From Limnoperna fortunei (taxonomy: Eukaryota; Mollusca; Bivalvia; Mytilida; Modiolidae), in assembly GCA_944474755.1 (NCBI GenBank), contig OX104117.1:36535222-36599221 (forward strand): a stretch of 64,000 nucleotides of DNA. Reading direction: 5' to 3'. The first letter of the stretch is position 1. The number at the start of each line of letters is the position of its first letter. The notes below the pieces were generated by a model. It was not told where the DNA came from. It saw nothing but the letters and a program-made list of their open reading frames with translations, and did no database searches. This document shows positions 1 through 12,159 of this stretch, piece by piece. The position numbers and the translations under genes were made by a program.

Positions 1-755
1 TGTTTACCCTCAGCGGGATTCGAACTCACACCGTTGTGACACTGTGGCACCAAATCGCCTGCACTATGTCCAGCGGTCTAGACCCCTCGGCTAAATCCGC
101 TATATAAAAATATAGCTTCATTAACCGGGGTGAATCGTAGACATAGACATAGTAAATGTGTACTAGCGAGTGGCGATGGAATTTTCGTAACCAATACATA
201 TTAATTTGACAGAAATCTAATTCAGCATTTTTGTATATATTATATAGGATGACAAAGTTACTTGTCATACAGTCACAGTAAGTAAATTATATACAAACGT
301 CTAAGTGTTGTGACAACCATATAATATATCTATCAAGCGGACTTCTGAAACATCAGAAATACAGGGTTAATATCAAATTTTTATATATACTTCTACAAAT
401 TAAGCCCAACACTGTTTGAACACTCTCAAATTTTTGTTTACCATCAGCGGGATTCGAACTCACACTGTTGTGACACTGTGGCACCAAATCGCCTGCACTA
501 TGTCCAGAGGTCTAGACCCCTCGGCCAAATCCGCTATATAAAAATATAGCTTCATTAACCGGGGTGAATCGTAGACATAGACATAGTACATGTGTACTAG
601 CGTGTGACGATGGAATTTTCGTAACCAATACATATTAATTTGACAGTAATCTAATTCAGCATTTTTTGTATATATTATATAGGATGACAAACTTACTTGT
701 CATACAGTAACAGTAAGTAAATTATATACAAACGTCTAAGTATTGTGACAACCAA
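1..755 (-). repeat. tRNA-derived SINE units in tandem (two copies, 434-bp offset)
   Basis: Bases 1-320 are repeated almost unchanged at 435-755, with about 115 bases of different DNA between them. Read on the minus strand, each unit has a pol III-like A box (TAGCCGAGGGGT at 82-93, with a GGCC variant at 516-527) and a B box (GTTCGAATCC at 16-25 and 450-459), spaced as in a leucine- or serine-type tRNA. A third, more diverged copy lies at 44650-44830. I read this as a tRNA-derived SINE rather than a working tRNA gene, because the arms do not form a clean cloverleaf and the unit is dispersed. The small open frames inside are by-products. The first copy may begin outside the window. Confidence 0.65.
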
Positions 756-1685
756 AACTATCAAAACTTAAAATGACATCAAACGATATTTCGCGTTTTT
801 TCAGAGATCATTGCTAATGGGAAAGATCAGAAAAGGATCTTTCCATTTAAAGGGAAAAAAACTATAATAAAGTGATGCAAAAAATATTTTTATTGGGTTG
901 AATAAAATATAGATCATTTCCGCAAATCAATAGCGACCATGCATTGATTTAAATAGCGTATATTTAATTTGTTTATAACTGGGTTAATACATGTCCAAAT
1001 TGTAACACAACGTTTATATGATTTTCGGGATTGTCATATTCAATAATGTGGCTTGGTTGTGTGTCTGGTCTGGTTTATGGTAAACAGTTTTGAAGTACCA
1101 AATTCTAATTGTAATAAACATGTCCTGACTGTACTCTGACCTCCACCTGTTTTTTCGTGTTCTTTAATAGTATCTATTGGTGAATCGCGCAATCCCGCAA
1201 ACATTTTTCTTATTTTTAACCTTTCTACGTCATAGTGACAATAAAGTGTCAGGTATTGAAACATTATTCGTTGTTTAAAAACTCTGACAATTTCCCTGTT
1301 TGCGTTTTTATTTGTCTTTATTTTATTGCGTAATAAACCATTTATACATTTGCGTCATACCTGTGTACAGTTTTAACCAGAAAAACTAGATTGCAATTTG
1401 TTTTATTTAAGTACAAGAACATTAGTTTTCAGAGACAAATCGAGGAAAAGTTAAAAGTGGTATCGTAAAAAACCATTTAGTTAACATAAAATTCATAATA
1501 CAGCCAAACCTAAAAATGGTCTTATAAAAAATTTTTGCCAAATATAAGCTGACGTTTTCGAATTTTTCAATCTATTAATATAATTAGCTTTAAAATGCAG
1601 CCATTGATTCACTTATTCACGAAAAGATGTTTTGTAATTTCCAAAGGATGTTAGTATAAGTCGGCTATATTCATATCTATTAAGA
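756..1685. other. Intergenic, AT-rich, nothing recognised
   Basis: I see no gene, structural RNA or repeat I can name. A 74-residue open frame at 1040-1264 (-) has no motif I recognise and reads as chance. Confidence 0.5.
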
Positions 1686-1687
1686 AT

Positions 1688-2110
1688 TTGATTGATTGAT
1701 TGGATGTCTGTTTTACGTCCAGCGAGCGGTATTTCAGTATATTCAGCACGGGAACAAGTTAACAAACAATAAATCAACGGAAAATGGGGGTGGGATGGGT
1801 CACAGGGAATAACATTTTAACTGCAACTGGAAAAGTATGAAGTTTTGGGTAGGGGCGGAAAATTAAGCCTTTTGTAGCGGCTACAATGAGCCTACTCGTT
1901 TTCGAAATCTACAAAAGGGTCTTTATCGTGCAAGGAGCGTGGCACTCTCCAAACACGTTACCCACTACGGTCCGCGGTCAGGCTTTCCGTATTATGACCT
2001 GACAACCCCCCAACGAGAGGGTCTCCCCTATCCGCCACCCGGGGACGCGTTGGGCTGCTCTGTGGGTCGAGCACTGGGAACCTTCCCAGTATGGTCCCAG
2101 ATTTACAATT
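1688..2110 (-). repeat. SINE family A, minus orientation
   Basis: The block starts with the complement of the AATC-type tail (GATTGATTGATTGGATG), followed by the complement of the CTGGACGT / CTGAATATAGCTG tail shared with the retrotransposon at 47058-53149. The body, with words such as GGTCCGCGGTCAGGCTTTCC, recurs at 46385, 56228, 59445 and 60620. The open frames on both strands here (1939-2142, 1978-2172) are parts of the repeat, not genes. Confidence 0.7.
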
Positions 2111-2532
2111 TGAATGTGTTCATTAAAATTTCTCTGATTTAAACAGCTTTTTACCCTTAACAAGACATACAAATTAGAGCCACTTCATCCCCGAGAAAAC
2201 TATTTGTTATTAAATAGCAAGTGCAATGTGGCTTTTGGCAATTCACATGTTAAGAATAATTGTAAATATATTATTTTCTGAAATTGGACATACTGTAAAA
2301 CAATATTTATACAGACGACATTTAGTATATTATAATTGTTTTATGACATCAACGCTGAGATAATAATCAATGTACACTTAGCACGCTACACAGCTTTAAA
2401 TACCTTGGAGCCATATAGCTAAATATCGGTCGCTGGAAGTTAAGAAAATAATCTATTAAACAATAGTTTTAATTGATAAAATATCTACAAATACTTTTTC
2501 TTGTAATAAAATAGAAAGTACCATAAAGGTAA
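2111..2532. other. 3' flank of the first otopetrin-like gene
   Basis: AT-rich and without recognisable coding. It should contain the 3' untranslated region of the minus-strand gene that ends at 2533. I could not fix a polyadenylation site with confidence. Confidence 0.4.
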
Positions 2533-4017
2533 TTATTCTTTATAACAATTATAAAACGTCATAAAACATTCAAAATGGTAGAAAATGACTATAGGAATAA
2601 AAACATGTTGACATTTTAACCAGGTATTAGTACCCAATATCACAATCTTATTATCGATGTCCTTTTGTGGAGGTATAATAGTGTATGAGAGCCAAATTTC
2701 GAAATTCATAATACACATGATTAAAAACATATTTCGAACTGAGAACATTGTGTCCGTATCGCCAGTTTTCCGGTATTGTTTCATTTGTAAAATGAATGTC
2801 GTTTGTAAAAGCGTGGCAATAATCCTAGCTACGGTATTTAAATGATTTCTCGTGTCGTTTAAATTATCGTGGTATCTTATCCCAAGACTTTCAAGAAGGT
2901 AAAAGCCACATGTGGCCAAGGATGTCGCTACAATAATAAAGTTTTTTATGGTCATAGTTTTCCGTGGTATTTGCTTCGGTTTAAGCCCGCCAGCAAATTC
3001 GTAGAAACATTTTATGATCAAAGGTATACGCAAGATATTTCCAAGTAAATAGTGTATATGTGTACTCGATGCAAAATTGCCTGGAATATACATGAATACA
3101 CTTTGAACAATAATAAATGTAAATGTACATAAAATACAAAACACTGCTACGCATTTAGTTTTTATGCTGATTGGAATGTTTCTTGAAGTATTTTGGAAAG
3201 TTTTTGATAACAATTCCTGCCTCTCATCTGTTATTAAAGTTGAGGAAGAATCAAATAACTCAATATTGTTTGTACGTTCTTGATACTTAGGCCACATGCT
3301 GGATAGAAAAACAATACTAAGTAGACAATATTCCAGCAACAAGGGTTCTAAAAACGGTTTGATAGCTTTAATGCTTTTATGTGACCATACGGTCCTATTA
3401 CAGTGTAGTTCTGACGTATTTTTTCTGTTTATGTCCTTGTAGTATATATCAATACTTCTGTGAGTCCATGTTGATATATTCGCTATGAACAAGAAAATAA
3501 GTAAGTAATAAAAAGATGTAACGTTTGCGAATCGCGATCCTGCAAAAAAATGAATAAAAATTGTTTGACATATATGAAACAGCCATGTTAAACTATAGTA
3601 TAGTATAACGATTGAAAATGAGACGTATGTTTTACATTGTAAATGCACGGCCAATTTTGATGCTTGGAATACAATATTTCCGAAGCAAAAGAAATAAAGA
3701 AAAACTAATTTAAGTTTATCGGTCTTATTTTGTCTTCTTGGAATTCGGTATTCTTTGCGAAAACGGACCAAAAGACTGCATAACGTTAAGCTGATCACTC
3801 CCAGTAACAGTAATCCGATTAAAAGACACTTTGAAAAACTTGTTGAAAACATCAACATAATCTCCGTAATGATAACTATTAAAGTGGTGAGTACCATGAT
3901 GCCAGCGATACTACTGTCGTGCACTGAAAAACCGACGTTTTTTTGTTGTTTAATTAAACCGGCGGTAAATGGCAATACTAAAGTTGCATGCAGGATTCTG
4001 TACATCAAATTCCTCAT
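2533..4017 (-). CDS. Divergent otopetrin-like proton channel, paralog 1
   Basis: A 494-residue multi-pass membrane protein. By eye there are 12 hydrophobic segments (about residues 34-56, 64-84, 102-122, 131-152, 165-185, 222-243, 290-310, 325-345, 358-380, 400-420, 430-450 and 470-490). The otopetrin-like landmarks are ANISTWTH after segment 5, FLEPLLLEYCLLS before a conserved MW in segment 6, LLQTTFILQMKQ in segment 10 and FYHFECFMTFY at the C-terminus. Otopetrins (OTOP1-3) are proton-selective channels of the plasma membrane; transport by this divergent member is inferred. The frame is open further upstream, but I chose the ATG at 4017 because TTTTACAG at about 4026 is a good 3' splice site and all six paralogs start at the same place (M..LL..IL.A). 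Two NxS/T sites lie in the loop before segment 6. The closest relative is the gene at 22600-24087 on the same strand. An unrelated multi-pass family cannot be excluded by eye. Confidence 0.75.
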   Translation of the reverse strand: MRNLMYRILHATLVLPFTAGLIKQQKNVGFSVHDSSIAGIMVLTTLIVIITEIMLMFSTSFSKCLLIGLLLLGVISLTLCSLLVRFRKEYRIPRRQNKTDKLKLVFLYFFCFGNIVFQASKLAVHLQCKTYVSFSIVILYYSLTWLFHICQTIFIHFFAGSRFANVTSFYYLLIFLFIANISTWTHRSIDIYYKDINRKNTSELHCNRTVWSHKSIKAIKPFLEPLLLEYCLLSIVFLSSMWPKYQERTNNIELFDSSSTLITDERQELLSKTFQNTSRNIPISIKTKCVAVFCILCTFTFIIVQSVFMYIPGNFASSTHIHYLLGNILRIPLIIKCFYEFAGGLKPKQIPRKTMTIKNFIIVATSLATCGFYLLESLGIRYHDNLNDTRNHLNTVARIIATLLQTTFILQMKQYRKTGDTDTMFSVRNMFLIMCIMNFEIWLSYTIIPPQKDIDNKIVILGTNTWLKCQHVFIPIVIFYHFECFMTFYNCYKE

Positions 4018-5385
4018 TTTCTGTCCTGTAAAACACAGAGAATATATTGTAACAACAAAATCAGAAAACAATGTCAACACATTTTTGCAAATAACGATTT
4101 TATTTTATGAAACATTTTCACATTCAAGAACATGTAATTGATTTTCGACTTACCTCTCAAACGATCATCAATAAGAATGAATCCAAAACTATAAACCGCA
4201 TAAAATAAGTTACATTTCCGTATAAAATAGTTTGAAAATTTCCTTTTTTGGTTATTTTGTAATTTAGGGCGTAATTAGAACAACTAATACCAAGCATACT
4301 TCCAATGACTCATGAATACTTTAGATACCCTTTCCAAGTGAGCTACAATTTGAGGTTTTATTGCTTTATTTGCATTTATTTATACATTCAACTGCCAAAC
4401 AAATAAGTCTAAAAAGTGAATTCTGAACAACCTTTCACTGTCAAGTACGCTTGTAAATGAATAAATTAATATTTTCCATTTAAAAAACGTAAAATAAGGT
4501 AAACAATAATAACCAGGTTAGCAAGATTATTTTCATGAAAATGTTCAAAATTTTGCTGCTTGTCAATCCTGTTCAAGATCAATACAATGAAGAGAAACAT
4601 CTGTTTTACATTCTATATTTGGTGTCGTTTTTTCTTTGACTTTATAGGCAAAATGTCAGCAAATATTATTAATCATTATGAACGTAATAACATTTCCTTA
4701 TTGAAATATAGGACATTATTAGGGCACAATAATAAAAGAAGTTTATTATACTTCTTTCTTAAAGAATTAAACATAAAATAAATGCATTTTATCCACAACT
4801 GACACCTGTCTTACAGAGCTGAAAAATGCTAAAATTGGTGTTGAAACACAAACAAACATACACCCAACCTTACAGATCTTCACTTTCCATGTGATATGTG
4901 TAAACCGTTATATTTGGAAATAAACTTTAATTCGACTTATTTTAGAAAATAATATTTTTTTTTATTTCCTACTTAAATTATATACTAGTAAATTATTGTT
5001 TTATACATGATAACTGGGTAAGTTAAGTTCTAGTAACGCGACTAACTAACGCCATGTTTTATTAGCATGGGAACATAATTGGAAAGGATATCTAAGATCA
5101 TGGGGCCTACTATCAAATCCTATTGTAAATAAAATCAACATCAACATCGTTTAGTTCGCAAGGTATTAAGTGCAAACATAAATTTCGTTACAAGAATGTT
5201 TAAAATGCTAGATGTAAAATATTTTATGTTAACACATCACGTAGACATTACGTTTTCAGTCATCGGTTTTTTGTAATTCAAATACTAAAGGAACATGCAA
5301 TATGAATGAACTTGTAAACCTAAAAGGTTCTATTAGCAAGTGCTATGTATAGTCAGTGTATACGCCAATCTTCAAATATCAAAGG
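4018..5385. other. Divergent intergenic region with predicted first intron of paralog 1
   Basis: The 3' splice site for the minus-strand gene is at about 4026, so its non-coding first exon and promoter should lie at higher coordinates in this stretch. I see no other coding signal. The open frames at 3755-4141 and 4560-4781 are a shadow and a chance frame. Confidence 0.4.
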
Positions 5386-5387
5386 TT

Positions 5388-5520
5388 CTTTGGTGGCTGA
5401 GAAGTTAAGGTAGTTTGTCCACTATTGATCACTTGGTCTGTCAACACTTAGATTGCGGGTTTTGGCTCACTGTAGGCAAGGTCCGCTCAACTCCAATGTA
5501 AAATAACAGATTTTACTGTA
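5388..5520 (+). repeat. tRNA-Leu-like SINE head (family B), truncated
   Basis: The block GGTGGCTGAGAAGTTAAGGT, followed by GATCACTTGGTCTGTCAACA and TTGCGGGTTTTGGCTCACTG, resembles the head of a molluscan leucine-tRNA-derived SINE. A related block lies at 42545-42895, and the matching 3' half lies at 60095-60260 in opposite orientation. Only the head is clear here. Confidence 0.45.
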
Positions 5521-6080
5521 AAGTAACACAGCTTCCAGTGTTTAAATTATTTGTTTATTAAAAGAAAAATGTGTTATATTTCTTTTTTTAAATTTTACAT
5601 AATACGCTTGTATCATGTATTAAACTGTAAAGGCAACTGATTTCATGTCTTGCCCAGATGTTGTCTTCCAGAATAAAACAAAATATTTCATCGCTCGAGT
5701 AGTTATATTGACAACCTTGTAACCTTGTAGCCGTATTTCTAAATAAAAAACAAGTAGCTGAGAATGACATGTAATAACTAAAATTACAAAACCACTTATT
5801 TTATCAACCTCCTAAAATATACTTAGTCATTACAAAGATGTACACATATACTTTTCTATGACAGCAGATAAGCAAAAAACATGCAAATAATTACAAAATG
5901 GTGCGCTTAACAAATGCACAACAAAAAGTTTGGACAAAGATAATTACACTAAAACACACTTTAAATGATAATCAAATAACAAGTGACCTGTCATAAGTCA
6001 ACGTACAACTATGGGCAACGTTTTTATGAAAATTGATTCTTAACACTTTTTGTAAGAAAAAAACGAAAGGTGTGAATACC
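5521..6080. other. Intergenic, AT-rich
   Basis: Nothing recognised. A possible outer end of the Tc1/mariner relic lies near 5926 (AAAAAGTTTGGACAAAG), but I could not match it well enough to the other side to call terminal repeats. Confidence 0.35.
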
Positions 6081-6960
6081 TTAATATTTTGTTATTTTTT
6101 CCTTTGATCTGTTAAGTCTTTTATTCCTCCTTTGAACACTCAGGTAAAGGTTCTTAACATAGTCTAAACTAATGAGTTTCCACACGAGCTGAATTCTGTG
6201 CTCAAGTTGTTGCAATGTCAATATATTGTGAACAAGTGGATGGAGTTTTGTTTTGACCCATAACCGTACATCTTCAATAAGGTTAAAGTCCAGTGATTGC
6301 GCTGGCCACACTAGGAACTGAATTCGATTCACATTTTTATAAGCAACCACATAAAGGGCACAATGTATAAATGCACTTCCATCGTAAACAAATAATGAAT
6401 TATCAGCAATCAAAGAAGGGGCACAATTAATACGCGCACTGTCATAATAATAATGAATTATTACAACTGGTCATATATTTAAATGTATAACCTCTCATGC
6501 TTAGCTAAATTTACTTTCAAGAATGCTAAAATCGGTATGTTTTCCCTGGCGTCGGACATCCAGGTTTCGTTTCTTTTCTCCACACATTTATCCGATGGTC
6601 AATTCCTGTGTCTATGTTTGATTCATTACGCAATAAAACCCTGTCTAAGTAACCATGAATTCTTGTTTGAAAACACTTGCTTACCTTCCTTTATTTAGGT
6701 TTCCTGAAAAACCAGTCTGCGGTTAGCTTTCACATGCTTTACCAAAGCGTTCTGAGCACGTCAGCCTACAAAACTCTGCCAACCAAGTTTTGATCAATTT
6801 TTTGTTGTACCTCTCTCTGCGAAACGACTGATTATATCATCTACAGTACTACTAGACAGATGTAACCTACTATCTATTTTTGCTTTCTTCTTCCGACTTC
6901 TTTGTAAGTCAACTATAAGTCACTGAATGTTTGTTTCGTCTGTCCAACATTGTTTACAAA
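6081..6960 (-). pseudogene. Tc1/mariner-type transposase relic
   Basis: The frame at 6081-6413 reads as the C-terminal catalytic part of a Tc1-like DDE transposase: an altered WPxxSxDxNxIEDV motif (WPAQSLDFNLIEDV) and an ending (RRNKRLNRSKEKITKY) like the usual C-terminus. Upstream, 6540-6780 (-) holds broken pieces in other frames, including VWRKETKPGCP, which matches the segment before the second catalytic Asp, and helix-turn-helix-like text at about 6800-6960. Stops and frameshifts separate the pieces, so the copy is dead. Family assignment is by motif. Confidence 0.65.
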
Positions 6961-8580
6961 CAACAATTGCACCGAATATTATCGATGTTACGTTGAAAAC
7001 TAAGACGACATTTATTACAACCACAATAGTACGTTCACATATAGCACTACGTCACTGTATTTGTAAAACATAACTATTTTAAACTCTTGTATGTATATGT
7101 CATAAGTGAGTAACAAGGGCAAAATCCAAAGTATTCAAACCCTTTTTTTCACACAAACACATGCGTTTGAATTAAAGAAATAGGTGCATACATTCTCGTT
7201 ATTGTTTCATTTGTAAAATATATACTTTGCACAATTATCACAAAAGTAGGTCATGCAGCGAAAGTGGAAGCAACGCCCTAATACAACGAAACTTGAAAAG
7301 TAAATTTATATACTAAATATTAACATTATTGTTATTTATGTTTTTTATTGTTTTTATTGTATTGTATTTATAAAGAAAGTAATACATATTTACACAATAC
7401 ATTTTTTGCTAGAGCAGATAATGCACGTATAAGCTATGGTCCTTTCCCTGGTCTTGACACCAATATTTCGTTTTAATTCCACGTCTCCAATCTTAGTTAT
7501 TTAAACTTAGCTGTTTTGTTTTGGACACATTTATAATTTGACTACTAAACTCAAAATACTGTATACTGTCAGCATCTACGTTTCTGCTTCTTCAATCGTT
7601 GATAAATACTTGTTTGGCCGCCAATTCTATAATGTGTAACATTCTATCTGAGATATTTTCGTCTTCGCTCTTTGTTCTACAAATAGGGTATTTTTCAACT
7701 TCATTATGCACAAAACATTTAGTTTCAAACAGCGCTATCCCGGAATATATAGATATAACTGTGTATCACAAATGTTCAAACCCGTGATATGCCTATGTTA
7801 AAAGAACAACATTGACGATAAAGGTAGTTTATTATAATCAGTTCTGCCTCAATCGCATATTTAACACACAGGCAATCCATGTCAACATTTGAGCTGTCAC
7901 CAACTACTAACACACATAAAAATTTTTGACATATATTCTGATGTGATAGGTAAAACCGTTGTAGGAGTAACGACAGATGACAATAGTTATATTCTTATAC
8001 ATTGTCTTACAGAGCTCTGAAATTTTGTATTGTGATATTATAAGCTAAAGAATGTATTATAACTTTGAAATTTAAGTATAAAATACAATTTTATTTTGAT
8101 ATTTATCAATTATTTTGTTTTCTTTACCTCTTAAATTCTATAAACATATATTGCTAAATATCGATTCGTTATGTTCTACTAACATGTCTACCACAAAGTG
8201 TTTATAAGCATGAGAATAGTAATAACGTATTGTTCACATGACCTCAATTTTAGCAAAAAAGTAAAATTTAATAAAAGTGGTCACAAGGAAGATCATTAAC
8301 ATATAAAATAGTTTTAGTTTACAATATTGATATTGATACATGTTATTGATCAACAATAGAGGTAGGAATACAAATTAGAAAATACATTTTTGTCCTCACC
8401 TTTTTAATATAAAAATCATTAAGTTTTAAACATCTCTCTGCTGCATCTAACTGTCAACATCAGAAAGCTTTCAATTTAATTCTATAATGATGCAGGAATT
8501 AATATTTATTTAACACCGAAGTTCTATGCAAAAATAAAACTATTGTTTTTTTATTATTATTATATCTTATTTTTTTATTT
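6961..8580. other. Intergenic region upstream of paralog 2
   Basis: AT-rich. It probably contains the promoter and non-coding first exon of the plus-strand gene whose coding exon follows the splice acceptor at 8584. The 62-residue frame at 7599-7787 shows no domain. Confidence 0.4.
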
Positions 8581-8590
8581 ACAGAAAAAG

Positions 8591-10036
8591 ATGGTAAAAT
8601 TACTTAACATCATACAGGCAACTGTATGCATACCCTGTTCAGCTGGCGTCATCAAGGAAAGACGAAATACTGGATTTGCACTACATGATGGAAGTATTGC
8701 TGGAGTAGTTATGCTAACAACCGTAGTGATAATAATTTTTGAAATGATACTTACGCTGCCCATTTCAACGTCTAGGTTTCTAATGGTTGGTTTGATGACT
8801 CTTGCAATTATAGCCATAATTTTATGCAGCTTAGCAGTTAGTTGCATTCCGCAATGGAAATCGCAACGAAATGTAAAGCAAAGTGCTAGATTAAAACTAA
8901 AATTCCTATGGCTATTTTGTTTCGGAAATATTCTGAATCAAACATTGTTTGAAGCAATATATATAGGCTGCGGATCGCTAATGCTAGAACTGGTTTTATT
9001 TAATGGATTTACGTTGCTTTTTCAAATTTCTCAAACAATTTTTATTCACTTTTATTCTAGATTTGAATTTGTAAATGTGCTTTGCCTGTATTATGGTCTC
9101 TTGGTTTTATTTGTAACAAATATTTCAATGTGGACTCAAACCACGGTATATATATATCGATGGAAACATTCGTCGAAAAACATGACTGTTATGAATGACA
9201 GTATTATTTCATCATGTTTAAACAGCCAAGAAATTTTGGATCTCGTGTTACCATATTTGGAACCTATGTCACTTGAATATTGTCTTTTAAGCCTGATATT
9301 TATATCAGAAATGTGGCCAAAGCAGAACAAATCCACTCTGACCAATGATGAGGAGGAAGCTTATAATGAACGCGAAATGTTATTATCGAGGAATAATTTC
9401 TTGCCGAGACAACTGGAAAGTCCATGGAACAAGAGTTCATTATATGTTCTAGCAATGGGTTTATTGTACGAATTTTTGTTTATTTTTGTTGCGTGTCTTT
9501 TTAGTTATATACCAGAGTGGAGGCAATATATTATAGTGCCGTATATTTTTTTCGACTTGGGACATTTCACCAGGATAGCGATCACAATCAAATGTTTCTA
9601 TGCACTTTCTGGTCAACTAAGACCGTATGAAAATGCAAGGAAGACAATAACCATGAATAACTTTATAATTGTAACGTGCTCATTTGCATCGTGTGGATTT
9701 TTCATTACCGAGTATCTCGAAGATTTAGGTTTAGTCTCTCTTTTGGAGGCCATACTTCGTATTCTCCTTACAATGTTGCAAACAATATTTATTCTACAAA
9801 TGAAACAGTATAAAAAATGTCGAATACGTACATCTATTTCATCAATTTCAAACACATTTTTGTTCATGTCGTTAGTAAATGTTGGACTTTGGTTTTCGTA
9901 CGCATTTGTAAGACCTCAATACAAGATTACATTGTTAAAAAACAACGAAATCCTATTTGAAAACATATATTACCCATTTGTTGTGTTTTATCATTTTGAA
10001 AGTTTTGTTTTCTTTTACCGATTATTTCGAGAGTAA
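8591..10036 (+). CDS. Divergent otopetrin-like proton channel, paralog 2
   Basis: A 481-residue protein with the same 12-segment plan as its neighbours. Landmarks are HDGSIAGVVMLTT at the first segment, TNISMWTQ after segment 5, YLEPMSLEYCLLSLIFISEMWP in segment 6 (the conserved Glu aligns by eye with the IEY motif of otopetrins), MLQTIFILQMKQY in segment 10 and FYHFESFVFFYRLFRE at the end. I chose the ATG at 8591 because a long polypyrimidine tract ending in TTTACAG lies seven bases upstream. The frame extends upstream only through intron sequence. It is divergently oriented to paralog 1, about 4.6 kb away. It belongs with the plus-strand subgroup (26076, 40831, 53217), which share KERRN/KERKN after the N-terminal helix, LWLFCFGN or LWLFCLGN, and ISEMWPK. 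Proton transport is inferred from the family. Confidence 0.75.
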   Translation: MVKLLNIIQATVCIPCSAGVIKERRNTGFALHDGSIAGVVMLTTVVIIIFEMILTLPISTSRFLMVGLMTLAIIAIILCSLAVSCIPQWKSQRNVKQSARLKLKFLWLFCFGNILNQTLFEAIYIGCGSLMLELVLFNGFTLLFQISQTIFIHFYSRFEFVNVLCLYYGLLVLFVTNISMWTQTTVYIYRWKHSSKNMTVMNDSIISSCLNSQEILDLVLPYLEPMSLEYCLLSLIFISEMWPKQNKSTLTNDEEEAYNEREMLLSRNNFLPRQLESPWNKSSLYVLAMGLLYEFLFIFVACLFSYIPEWRQYIIVPYIFFDLGHFTRIAITIKCFYALSGQLRPYENARKTITMNNFIIVTCSFASCGFFITEYLEDLGLVSLLEAILRILLTMLQTIFILQMKQYKKCRIRTSISSISNTFLFMSLVNVGLWFSYAFVRPQYKITLLKNNEILFENIYYPFVVFYHFESFVFFYRLFRE

Positions 10037-10862
10037 CAACTTTTGTCCGTTTTCTTAGCTATGTACATGTTGATAAACGCTTACGAGTATTTTTTAAATT
10101 GTGTTTATTGTCAAGTTGTAAATGGGAACTGGTGATTAAATCGATTATGTGGATAACAATTTTTGCAACTTTAACAAGTTGCCTTTATACATAACTTTGA
10201 TGTGATATCATTTCATTATATCAGAGAACTTTTAAAATTAGGTTTAGTACCGGAATAAAGGTTTGTTTGTTCCAAATTAACTCCATGACAATTAGTTTTC
10301 TATAAATATTAATTAAGCTATAGTAAATAAAACTTACATATGTTACATTGTATTTAGCTGTGTGTATATAAATATATCTAATAAAGGAATATCTGTATTT
10401 TTGAAAGAATCATACATATGTAAAACATTGGATTTTTTTATTATTGATGACTAGTCAACACTGTTACCAATGTTAATAATTATATAGTACTTAAATATAT
10501 AAATATACGACCTCGATGGTCAATTTTACACATAAGTGGTCTATATAAGCAAAAACTATATAGATATTGCCGTCTGTGACGAGATGTATATCAACTTGTA
10601 AATTGGCATTATTTTTATTGTTTACAGCGCCGAAGTGTCGGATCTATTCCACACTCCAATATGAATTATGTAGGTATCAGGAAGAATAAGATGATTGTTT
10701 TCTAGTGATTATATAAAATTCCTTCTTGTATGAATCCCGGGTTTAGCAAGAACTATCTGTTGTATCGTCATCGAAATGGTTACGGACTGTGTCGCAATTC
10801 GTTGGCAGTTATGAAAGTCATACAACCCATATATTTTTGAACTTACGGGATACGACCCATAA
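10037..10862. other. 3' flank of paralog 2 and intergenic DNA
   Basis: AT-rich. AATAAA-type signals occur near 10326 and 10380, either of which could end the transcript. No gene recognised. Confidence 0.4.
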
Positions 10863-11385
10863 TTGATTGATTGATTGATTGATTAATGGTGTTTAACGCC
10901 CGAGCAGCAATATTTCAGCTATATTCAGGCGATGAACATGAAATTGATGATAAAATGAACATGAAATGATTATGAATGAAAATGGGATGGGACACAAGGA
11001 AAAATAGGGGTAACGGATTTTAGATTGCCACTGGCAAATGGGAGGATGGATAGGGTCGGGCAATTTAGCCTCCTGTAGCGGGATCGAAATCCCTACTCAT
11101 AGCGAATACTACAGCAGCGTTCTTTAACGTGCGAGGAACGTGGCATTTTTCCCAACACGGTGCACTAATATGGTTTGCGGTCAGGTTTTCCGTATTATGG
11201 CCTGACAACCCCAGCTTGCCAGGGGTACCCCATTCAACCACCTGGGGCACACATCCCAGTCGGTCTTTAGGCAAACCGACCTGACACGCCGGTCAGGGTA
11301 CTGGGCGCTATTTAGTCGCCTTTTACGACAAGCTAGCGCGACTGCGGTCTATTCTTTTAGCCACCCGGATCCAGCACGGGGCGAC
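10863..11385 (-). repeat. Longer SINE-like repeat related to family A, minus orientation
   Basis: The block begins with the complement of a (AATC)n tail and of CTGAATATAGCTGAAATATTG, then carries a body that recalls family A (TGCGGTCAGGTTTTCCGTAT, CCCAACACGG). It continues into GCGACTAAATAGCGCC-type and GGCGAC text on its 5' side that the shorter copies lack. This is the longest SINE-like copy in the window. The 69-residue frame at 11065-11274 is part of it. Confidence 0.6.
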
Positions 11386-12159
11386 CCATAATTGAAGTTA
11401 CCGTTTAATTTTATTTTTCGACATAGTAACTTTATTAAATCAATGCAGTGCTAATAAATGATACAAATTAAATATATTGTTTACTTTGAGTCAATGTTAA
11501 CAGTTTTGAGTAATATAAAGTCATTTACTCAAATAGTGTTTCCGATGTTTGCCGAACATTACCGAGGTCTGCCCTATTAAAAATCAATAGACAACCTATG
11601 ATCACGTGGTCAATTGTTGTCCGGATACCTTAAGGAGGCTCGAGGGTATAAGATTGAAATTACAGATTTTTTTCTAATTTTGCACATTGAAACCTTTTGG
11701 TATAAGGATAAAAAAACGCAAAAAAATTGGGGGGGTCACCGATCATCTAAGCAAGATATCTCATTTTGAAAAACGGGTCATTTTTCGCTAAAATTATCAA
11801 ATTTTAACAAAGAATAATAGTGAATTATCCATACATTGTACCTAAAATGGTAAAAAAATAATAGATTTAAATTACAGAATTTTCTTAAACTTTCTGTATT
11901 GAAAGGATTAGTTGTTAAGGTTAGGAAAAGATAAAAAAATCGTATGTCACTGTGCTTTTAAGAAAGATACACTGTAAATAATGTTTCCATGGCAACAAAA
12001 AGTAGCAATTTGGCTGCAAAATCCTCTTTTGGCCATACAAATTCTTTAGTTTGACTCAATTTTTGAACAATAAATGAATCCATACCTTGAACTTTGGTGT
12101 GTTATTAATTCTGGCATTATGTATATATATTTACGACTTGGATGTCCGATGAACTTTGA

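Noticed and set aside
1..100. A functional tRNA-Leu or tRNA-Ser gene
   Set aside because: The A and B boxes are good but I could not pair the acceptor and anticodon arms, and the unit recurs with a long non-tRNA body.
26..690. Two similar ORFs (80 and 76 codons) on the minus strand as a duplicated gene family
   Set aside because: They lie across the tRNA-derived SINE, including its A and B boxes, and are explained by the repeated non-coding unit.
4018..4080. N-terminal extension of paralog 1 from a GTG at 4080
   Set aside because: It runs through the polypyrimidine tract and AG, and no paralog shares those residues.
5926..7150. Terminal inverted repeats of the Tc1/mariner relic
   Set aside because: AAAAAGTTTGGACAAAG at 5926 and a partly similar inverted text near 7120-7150 match too poorly to call by eye.
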